Shown in pieces: positions 34,561 through 45,400 of a stretch of DNA of 64,000 bases (within the stretch, counting starts at the first letter, position 1; the number at the start of each line of letters is the position of its first letter). The notes below the pieces were generated by a model, which had not been told where the DNA came from, did no database searches, and saw only the letters and a program-made list of their open reading frames with translations. A program made the translations under genes and the position numbers. Location: NCBI RefSeq assembly GCF_000224145.3, contig NC_020169.2, positions 5,402,535 to 5,466,534 on the forward strand. Direction: 5' to 3'. Source of the DNA: Ciona intestinalis (taxonomy: Eukaryota > Chordata > Ascidiacea > Phlebobranchia > Cionidae).

Positions 34561-34756
34561 TATATTAGGGTGGGGAAATTGGGCATCTTTTTATTCTATT
34601 TTCTCGTCCCACTTGGTAGTAAACAAAGAACATTCAAATAATGATAAAACCGTATCTTCAAAACTCCCACAGACCGTTGTTAATTGTTCAAAACAAGATC
34701 AAGATATTTGTATATTATTTTGTGCTAGAGGTGTCCCATCTTCCCCACTCTACTAT
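34561..34756 (-). mobile_element. ~195-bp MITE family, full length
   Basis: TATTAGGGTGGGGAAATTGG ... CATCTTCCCCACTCTACTAT; intergenic. Confidence 0.85.
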
Positions 34757-36339
34757 ATCAACTTATTCACCACTATTCTCTTATTAGTAACAAGTATGGT
34801 AACCCAAGCGCCCATATGTTATACACAGTAGTGAATACAGCATATAGCTCGTGTAGTAGCTGCAACAGCTAACACTAGAGCATTTACATTTCCCCAAGCG
34901 CCCAAATGTAAGGTCCCATACACTAACAATGTTTCTTACAGACGATACTTATATATTTCGCGCTTTCAATGGATTTTTCGCTATCCTGATTATTTATTAC
35001 ACTAAAGTGATTTGCTGGCCGCGAAATATGTGCTTTCTAATAAAGTTTAATATACCATGAACGTGTTGTGCTTTTGAAAACAGCTTTGCAGAATTTCTAA
35101 TAAAATCAATGACGAAAAGCGCTACTGTAACAGTAGAAATATGGGCTACAATTTTATCAGTAAAGCGTTTGCTTTGCCGAGTGGGCCTTGAGCTCTCCTG
35201 TAACGATTTTCTGCCTCGCATGTGCCCGCTTTCAGTGCAAGAAAGAACAGAATTAATAATTGATTTTCTTTTTGTGTCGCAGCTGCCGCCATTTGCATTG
35301 ATGCAGTCGTACCCGTCTGCCTCTTGACAGCTTATTCTAGCTTTTACATGCAAGGTTTGATTTAGATATAGATATTTGATTGTATATATACGAATTTCAG
35401 CAATTTGTTTATAAAGACAGCATGGTAAATGCTAATTACCTACAATTTAGATATAAGACAGCCCTAATTTAAAACCAGTTAATTGCACACAGCGTTTATG
35501 GAGACAGGTTAAATACATATTTGGTGTATATGCTTTCTACAGTTTGCTATTTTTTAAAGTTATTTTTAGTCCTTTTCAATCAAATAGTGAAGTCCAGCCT
35601 TTTGTATAGAGCGGATGAAGTTGGTTCATTCTCTTTGTTTAACCTGCTATGATGTAAGGTGACGTTACGTCATTATAACTTCCTGCTATGTACTCGTGGT
35701 GTCTGTTTCTGTTTGTCGGTGGTGTTATCAAAGCAAAGCGTTGGCAGTTGGGAATTTCCAAGTAAAACAAGAGATGGCAAACAAATAAACAACAAACATG
35801 GCTGAGATGCAGTAAGGCGGCTTAGACGTCGGGTATTGGCAAAAGGGACGCCGCACGTGTGAAACGTAACGTGCCAACGGCGTGAAGCGGAAAACACGTA
35901 CTGCTTGTTCCGAGTCACATTGAAACGCGGTGTCGTTGCTGTTGCTGTTGCGACTCATTGGAGAGCTTGTCTACTGTATGGAGTTGTGATTCCAATGCAG
36001 TTTAATGGAGTGACAGCATGACGGTATTTAGGGCAGTCGATATCACGGAAGCGATGGACGCATGCTGCCAGGCAAGATGTATAGGTTTACATAAGGGAGA
36101 AGCATATCAGTAGCGGCGTATATGCACGTATCTCTAACACGTACCGACAAACTGAAAGGCCAGAGTATTGTGTACATAAACATTAGAGTATGTTTTCGTT
36201 AGGGCTGTAGCATAGGTTGCTTCTTAATAACTAATGTTAGTACAATGTTTCAGAGTGCTGTAGTACATGATTGGAAAATGTTGTAGTAGTTATCACGAAT
36301 GTGATTTCCTGTACTGGCATAGCAAGCGCCAGATAAAAC

Positions 36340-36451
36340 ATGGCTTTACTTGTAACCATCTTGACTTGCCTTCTGCTTGGTCTATGCTTAACATTACCCG
36401 GGGTGGCGTTTCCTAAAGATGCCGAACCCAACATGAGTTTTGACAGCAAAG
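36340..36451 (+). CDS. SEMA6: Semaphorin exon 1: signal peptide
   Basis: The ATG at 36340 starts a strong signal peptide ([20 protein letters not shown]). It was chosen because the hydrophobic core follows at once. Donor GTATGA; leaves in phase 1. Confidence 0.9.
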
Positions 36452-39400
36452 GTATGAAGAATCGCTTTAGGCTATGATACCGTTTTGTAAAGTCATTGTC
36501 TTTTGTTTACAGTCGTACCACATTTGCCAGTGTTCGTTGGGTCAGGGCCAGGAGGTACAACCGGTGAACTAACAGACGTACAACAAGTGACAACGATAGG
36601 CAAGAAAGTTGTAATTTCAGCAAGGTGATGTGCTTTGGTTTATATATTAATAGCACTGTTGGGTAAACAGGATAACGTTAGCACATAATTCTCCTCTATA
36701 TTAGTGTAGAGTAAAATGGATACCGTTGAGACATAGTATCCAATATTTCCTATTCGTGTTTTTGACAATCAACAGGGCTCTTTTAGAGCAGTAAGAATAT
36801 GATTATAAAATCATGTAAACATTCTTTGTTTACTACTAAATGGGACGAGGAAAATAATGAAAATACGGAATGCCTTGGCATATTATCTGTCATTATTATA
36901 CTATACCAATAGCAAAACTTCCGGATTAGGCCTTTTTAGTAAATATGCTTTGTTTACTACTAAATATAACGATAAAAAGAATGACATTATAGAATATCTT
37001 TGCGTCTAATATTCTATATATAACTGGTTCGTTGTTTGCATGTTTTACCTCCCAAGGAACCAGTTTGGTTTATTTTTATTAAAATTGACGTAATGAGGAA
37101 ACCTGGCATGGCAGGAAACGACGCATTGTATCGTTACTGGAGTATAACTGTATGATTGTAGCGCTGATGTGATTGCAACATCACTTGCTTTTCCTGTTCA
37201 TAACCATTACCAATATATAGTAAGTTGGGGAAGATGGGACATGTTTTATACCCTATATCGTCCCATTTGGTTGTAAACAAACAATATTTACAGAATATAA
37301 ACCCGTATCTTGTAAAATCTTTTCATATATAGCAGAAAACATATAGTATATGGGTGTAAAAATACATACCAAATATAGTAGGGTGGAAAAAGACGGGACA
37401 CCTTTAGCATATAACACCCAAACATCCTGATCGTGTTTTGAGCAATTAACAATAGTCTATGGGAGCCATGAGAATATAGTTTTAGAATTCTTTGAATGTT
37501 CTTTGTTTACTACCAAATGGGACGAGAAAAAAAATGAAAAGGTGTCCCATCTTCCCCCATCCTCCTTTTATAGTGTGCCGTTCTGTTCTATACCGAATAA
37601 ATGTCATGGAACCACCGATATAGCAGCAGATGTCATATAAGATAACGGGAACATGAGTTAATGTAACGAATCGATTTCCATGCGTTCTGTCTGATTTCTG
37701 ACAGTTAAATGAAATTTTCAAACTTTAGTTTCGAATCGGGTAACAAGGGGAAATTACGCTGTCTGTACTTTTAGTAAACGATCAATAGAACAATGCGTAC
37801 ACATTGGTCTAAATTGTACGGTACCGTTGGGAGCAAATCGATTCAGAATCCCAATCTCAGTACCTTTAATTAACGTATGCGATCGCCATATGGCTGGCCA
37901 TGCGTACAAAGCACGACTTAATTATGCGCAAAACGACGTCATGAAGAAGACACTGCTATTGTCTGGTTGACTTTGTTAGTGCTGCTTGTAATGACGGTTG
38001 TGGATTAAATTTTAAGTCGTTTGTTATCTATGCTCGTTAAACCTAAAAGTAGAAGGGATATTTTAATAATAACAACTGCATTTGTCTATTTGATTATACG
38101 GTAGAAAAGATATAAGAATTGGGTAAATGAAAAAGTAAAAAGTTTAATTTTAAACATTATATTGGGATGGACGGAGATGGGACACCTTTAGAAAATAATA
38201 TCCAAATATCCTGATCGTATTTTAAACAGTTACCAACGGTCTATGGGAGTCGGTTTTATAATTAATTAAATGTTTTTTGTTTACTAACAAATGTGACAAG
38301 TAAACAGCATGTAAACATGTCCCATCTTTCCCCACTCCACTATAGTAACATTTGTTTCTTTGATTACGGTAGCGAGATGTACGAACGGGGAAAATAAAAA
38401 AATAACTCCCAGTTTAAACCTATATTTATACTTAATTAGTTAACTATATCTAAGTTAGACTTCTTATGGAAAAATTCTACATAAAGACACGACCCGTGCA
38501 TACATGGTATATTTAATACGTTTTAAACTTCATTTGTTAATGCCAGATTTGATATTCAATTACTTATACAGTTAAACACACCCATAAAGTTGCGTACGTG
38601 GTATATCGTAAGCTGACACGAGGTGTATGAAACAGAACACCCGTGTTCTAACGACTCGTTTTCAGGCCACACGCGAGGATAAATAAGTTACATTCATATT
38701 TCTTTATTACAGGAACAGCATTTACGTTTTCGACCCTCAGTCGTTTACCACAAAGAACCGCCGAATCTCATTTGAGCAGGTTTGTGTTAAATATTGATGT
38801 ATTTCTTCAGTAAGATGACTCCCTGGTGCATATTTAAATATATCCCATTGCGATTGTGTTTTGTGCGATAAGACAGGGCCTCACAGTATATGCTATATAC
38901 CCCTACTGTAAGATGATTTATGTCTCAAAGTACCTCGGTAGTGCATTTATGCGCGTCACTGAATAGATAACATTTTAGATGTGATAACCCAAAATATTTG
39001 CTATTTAGAACAATAGACTATGAAAAGTTTTTCGAATATTTAAGATTAAATGCAATGAAAACACAATCAAGTCGAGCCAAGTGTGTCGTTACCATTTAAA
39101 ATTAAGAACTTCCATAGGTTAAGAGCCTGGTAGTTGACCTATTACCCATAGATACCACCTATTACTCAATTACATTACATTGTCCTAAGTTGACCGAAAA
39201 CGCAATCACAAAGTCGTTTATAAACCAACCAAGGACTTTTAGGTTAGGAGCTTGCGTTGAAGCAATACCCCCAAAAACACTCTAAAATTTAAATTCTTAT
39301 TTTTTAAATAAATTTATCTTTTGTAACACTGTGTTATACAACTCAGATCTTAAGGTGGTACCCCCAAAACGATACCAACTGTTACCAGAGAACAACTTTG

Positions 39401-42400
39401 CTCCGAAACTGCCAGAATTACATCCGTGTAGTTACACCAATCACACCCAATGCTGTACTTGTATGCGGAACCAACTCCGCCAGGCCAACCTGCAGGGAAT
39501 ACGAGGTAAAGTTGTGTGTTAGCTTAATCGTTTAAAGTGATCAGGGAAAAAGATATTCCATGAATGTTTTTAAAATGCGCAACTCATCACATTCTCTATA
39601 ATGGTAGGGCGGGGGAGATGGGATACTTTTCATCTATTTTCTCGTCTCATTTGGTAGTAAACAAATAACAATGAAAAAAAACCGTCTCCTAACGACTCCC
39701 ATAAACCGTTGTAAATCGTTTAAAACACGATCAGTTTATTTGAGTATTCTGTGCTATTGGTGTCCCGTCTTCCCCCCATCCCACCATATCTAAAGTACCT
39801 TATACTTCCAGATCGATTAAACTAGTCGTAACTCGTAAGCACGAGCTGTATGAAACAGACTATAGTGTTATAACGACTCTTGTTGCCCCGCCACGCAAAG
39901 ATAAACAAGTTACATTCACTTGTTTAGGTAAAAAATATCATTCTTATGAAGCGTTGTGCACGACTGCTATGAAAACCACTATAGTTTCAAACAAAAAACG
40001 TTTATTCACAGTGGCTGCAGGGAAAGTTCAATAAAAACTTCCAGGAGTCCCAGCCTATCGAGAGGTTTAAAGTCCCATACGATGATGCGACTCATTTCGC
40101 TTACACATACTCAAGTAAGCTATTACCAGCAAGACATAAATGTAACTAAAATAACGGAGAGACGGGAATTCGATCCTGCATTTCAATGGTTGTGACACAC
40201 TAATGTTTTCTTTGTGAGTAAGGTCTTTGTCAACCTGAGATTTAGGCCAAATTCGACCCATTACCTAAACATTGTAAAGATTATAGAGAACATTCAATGT
40301 TTTTATGTTATGGTATTTCTGATCCCACCCAGAAATTCCAAACCCCACAGTAGGCATAATTTCACACCCAATATTAATATATATTATATATATTAACTTT
40401 CTTCACCATACAGACGGTTACCTCTTCTCTGCTCTTCGAACTGATCTTCTCCGATCCAATCCTTCCATTGCTCGGAGTCCAGTCACCGATCCCAGCATCA
40501 TCTTTCCACGATCGCCCTCTATCGTTGGAAGCAGTCTTCCTCTTCCGAGGTTAACAACGGATGAAGCATCTCGGTGGTTGGGTGATCCTCGCTTCGTTGG
40601 GATGGTGGACACGATGGAGAAGGTCTTCATCTTCTTCCGCGAGGAGGCGGTAGAAGCATCAGATCAAACAGATAAGGTATTTCAAACTTATAGTAAGATC
40701 GGAGAAGATTGGACACCTTTAGCGCATAATATCTAAACACTCTGATCGTGTTTCAAACAATTAACAACGGTTTATGAGAGTCGTAAGGAAACGGTTTTAT
40801 AATTCTTTTATTGTTATTTGTTTACTACCAAAAAGGACGTAAAAATAGAATGAAAATGAATAGTGTTGAGTTAGGGTGTTGGGGTATTGAGTGAAATCTG
40901 GCCAAAATCCCAGGGACAATAAGGTAATGTGATTTGAAGCTTATTCGCTGAGTTACAAATAACAATTGAGGCCAGCACTGTATTTGCTTTGGTTTTTATT
41001 TTTATCGTTTTAAACCGAATGTGACTTTCATTGCCGTAGATTATATGATAGATCTTATTATTATGTAAAGATGGAAGAAATAGATAGGCAGACAATCCTA
41101 TAGATGTGGTTTACAAGCCAATCTTAAATACTCAATGTTTATGTGTAGACGGTTGCTTATATGTACAAATCCACACTATGGCGCAATAACCTTGTATATA
41201 TTTCACCCCCTTAATATTTCATACGTTAATGACGTCATTTCCATGCAGGTCATTTTCTCCCGAGTGGGCCAAGTCTGCAAAAATGATGAAGGGGGGAGTT
41301 ACAGCTTGCTTCGCAACAAATGGACCACCTTTTTCAAAGCCAGGTATAAAATATTCACGAGGCGGCGCCGCCAGCTTGCACTTTGCATAATTCATGTCTC
41401 CCCCATGGCCCCTAATTGACTTGCACGTGAGAATATTTCTCATTTCCCTACTCCGAGTAACCTTCGATAAATTATAGATGACTGGAAACTCCAAAAACCA
41501 TTGTTGTTGTCTCATGCGGGAAATCCGGTTACTCTAACTTTCCTTGAAAAATAGTTTGTGTTCCCAGACCAGGCCTCTATACATTGTCTGCGGAACATAC
41601 AATTACTATAAGTTTCCATGGAAAAAAGTTTTGTTTATAGCACATAGGTTGTGACAAGCATAAAAATCTTATTAAAGAAACTAATAAGCATTAGTAGGAT
41701 GGGGGTAGATAGGACACGTTTTCATTCTATTTGATCGTCCTAGTTGTTAGAAACCAAAGAACGCTCAAAAGAATTATGAAACCGTAACCTCACGCCCCCT
41801 ACATACTGTTGTTAATTGTTTAAAATACGATCAGGTTATTTGGATGTTATGTGCTAAAGGTGTCCCATCATTCCCCACACAAATATTAACAAAACCTTAC
41901 AGGCTGAACTGTTCAATACCCGGCGATCGACCTTTCTATTTCAACGAGATACAGCATGTCACTCAACCTATTGATCTAAACGGGCAGATGACGGTCTTCG
42001 CTACCATGACAACGCCAGAGTAAGAATTTTAAACATATTTTATATTTAATCAAATTTATTTAATAAATTTTATTACATTTTCTAATATAATTCCAAAAAA
42101 AAATTAAACAATTTTAAAATACTAAACTTAAGTGTTCTCTGAACAAAAATATGTCTCCTTTAGCTCTAAAGTTGATCGAATTAGTCAATAGGGGGAAATC
42201 TTATAATTACTCTGCCTCTTGATAAAAGAGATCTGTATACCCATAACCATATGTTTGCTATGGTTAACTATTTTGAGGCTATTTGTTGTGTATGCCCATC
42301 GACAAATAAATAAACAGTAGTTGTAGCTTACGATAAAAATCACACCAAAATACGCTTAATATTACTCATCCAAATTTAAAATTGATTCGCAAATTAAAAT

Positions 42401-45400
42401 CGTTCGGAAAAAAACGAAACGAAATTCGACACTGAAGAGATAAATATATTACTTTATTTAAATTTACAGAAACAGTATCCCAGGGTCGGCTGTATGCGCT
42501 TACACTATGCATGACATTGCTCGAGCCATGGCTGGTAATTTCAAAGAGCGAGATCAAACTTCTGGGTGTTGGAAAAATTCTCCAAACAACCCACGCCCTC
42601 ACTCTGCCCAGTGTCGGACACAACGTATGTATATAATGTAACTTGTATTATAATGTAACTTGTATTGATACGGTTTTTTAATTGTCCCAGCCTTCTGGAG
42701 TATCTGTTATGTATAGTAGGGTGGGGAAGATGGGACACCTTTTTACTCTATTTTCTCGTCCAATTTGGTAGTAAACAAAACACATTCAAAGAATATAAAA
42801 CTGTATTTCTCACGACTCCCATAGACCGTTGTTAATTGTTTAAAACGCCATCAGGATATTTTGATATTATGTGCTAAAGGTGTCCCATCTTCTCCACACT
42901 ACTATATATACATCAAATTCAACATTGTACACACGCAATTTTATTTTAAACATTAAACTTAAATGAATTTAGCAACTGAAAACAGAATGCATTGTCGCGA
43001 GTTTTTCAGTATTCATTTTTATCAAGCACGTTTATGTTTCAGCTGTCCGAGCCGCCCTTACTCTGAAGTTTATTAAAGAACACACGATTATGTCGGAATC
43101 CGTACAACCGCTAGGTGGCAGTGCTATCTTTACTCGCACGCAGACGCAAGATCGTTTTACCGCCATTGCTGTAGAAACCAACCTAAACGTACCAAATCAT
43201 CATAATGTCAGTGTTATCTATATTGGTAAGTTAGAATAGATACTCTTAACTTGTGTATTAGTTAATCCCATATCTGATGCCTTTACCATTAATCAAAAAA
43301 AGCACAAGAGCGTTTTAGGGACGCGGTTATACAGTTTAACTTAATAATGGCTTCGGGTGCTTAATTCTGGCCGACATCCTAAGTTCCATGGCGTGCTACG
43401 ACGTAGAACCTTCTCTTGTAGAATAGCACATAGCTGCTTAAAGATGTAATGATATACGGATCTTTAAAGCGTTTTTAATCGTTAAGGATACGTTTAGGAA
43501 TTATACGCTTTATGTGCTAACGGCACCCATCTTACCCCCGTAGTAATATAGCAATCTTAACACGTTTAATTCATTCATTTTCAGGCACTGACCAAGGAAA
43601 TATATTGAAAGTCTCCGCAAGTGGGTTAGGGTCGGATCGGACACGAAATACGTCGTTTTCGGAAATATGGCAAGTGTATAGTGCAGAGGAATGCGGTAGA
43701 GAAGAAGACAGAGCTGAAATCCTAGAAAGCAGGAACCAAAGACGCGTCCGAAGTATCACCCTGGTTCCAAATAGCGATGTTATTTTGGTCGCATTCAGTA
43801 GATGTGTGGTTTCGGTGCCGAAGAGGTTTTGTAAAGCGTATACTTGTAAAAGGTGAGATTTATTGGTGACGTGTCTGTGTATTGAATTACACACGTATGT
43901 GCAGCGCTTTATGTATAGGTGACTTTTTTAGGATGGGGATTCGGGATGTATAGTTTAGTACTTCTAGCCCATCAACCACGACACATATGCAGTAATGTAC
44001 TTTTTAACTAGGTGTGTGTCCATTATATAATTCCTGTTCCTCTGTCCTTCTATCCCATATACAATAAATAAAAAAAACTCAACAGTTTTGTTTTACTATT
44101 GTAATGTATAAGAAGCTTTCAGATATATTTATATGTGAAGCTATTTAATAACGACCAGCCGACTCCAACAGGTCCTGCATACAGTCAGGTAATCCTTACT
44201 GTGCTTGGCAAGGTGGTGAATGCAAAGCACTTACTACAAAATCGTCCCAACCATATGAACAAGACTTATTCGCTGCAAGAACCGATCTGCCCCCTTGTAA
44301 CAATGATAAAGGTAAAATTACACCTCAAGCCCAGAGTTTTCGGGTTCGATGCCCGGTGCTGCTACCATTGTGGGCGTGTGTCCTTGGGTAAAAATTGGCA
44401 ATATCCCCGACCCAGTGGTCCCTTATAGTATAGGTTGTGTAAATTATTATACAATACCATAAAAACGAAAATGCTTACAAAACAGAAAGTTACATACGTA
44501 GTAACTCGTAAGCGGGTACGAGGTGTATAAAACATAACACCAGTGTTATAACAATTGTCGTTGCTCCAATATACGCAAGAATGAATAAGTTACATTCATC
44601 CCAAGCTCGACAATCATTCCAAAATATATTGACAGAAGCCGATTCTTACAAAGCCTCGATAGCGTCGCGGTTTATCTTTGTCGACTTACCGCAGATGTTA
44701 TCGGGCATTTGTACAATCGCAAGTGCAATGAACCTCTGCGTGTTATTTGAGGCACTTTATTTTATTCTGTGTGGGTTAGGTCCTGGCGCGAAACGCTTAG
44801 GGAAAATACACAAAATACAGTGCAAAGCATTGTAGTATACGGTTTTGAGCACGTGTCTGTTTATATTAAACCTTTTCGTTCAACAATCTTGTTTAATGTA
44901 CGTGCCCATTTATTAAAGCTCTGTTTTCTTGACTGTAGAATAAATGAATTATTTTGTGCGCATAAAACACGGGTTTTAGTAGGTTTCAATACACACATGA
45001 CACCCAATATGTATGATACGATTTTCTTTTCAAACCAAAAAATCTTCAGTGTATCTAAAGTTATTTTTTGTTATTTTTAGAAACCGATTTCGCAACTACA
45101 GGCCAATTCCAGTGCGCTGATACTGCAAGTGTTGTACTTCCATTGGTTGTCAGCCTCGTAAGCGTGTTTTGCTTCGTCTTGCTTATTTTCCTGATAATCG
45201 TGAAATGCAGGGCAAAGAGACAACTGTAAGTCTTGTGTTCTGAATATCTTTATTAAAGAGCATGAACAAAACAAATTTTACAATAAATACTACAGTCTTC
45301 ATAGCTAAATGTACTAATGCAACAAAAATACGCATATATACCTGGTCATCAGACCTACGTTAAAAGATTGGCTTATTTTAAAAATTAAAGCATAATGTAA

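Larger units (their letters stand above)
33605..36339. other. Intergenic: ADAMTSL to semaphorin
   Basis: It contains the ADAMTSL 3' UTR, two MITEs and the semaphorin promoter region. No TATA box or known regulatory motif was assigned. Confidence 0.5.
36625..38712. other. Semaphorin intron 2, mostly mobile-element DNA
   Basis: Four MITE copies and a SINE fill about 40% of this 2.1-kb intron. Confidence 0.6.

Noticed and set aside
40372..40396. AT palindrome as a regulatory hairpin
   Set aside because: A simple TATATATA run just before an acceptor; low complexity explains it.
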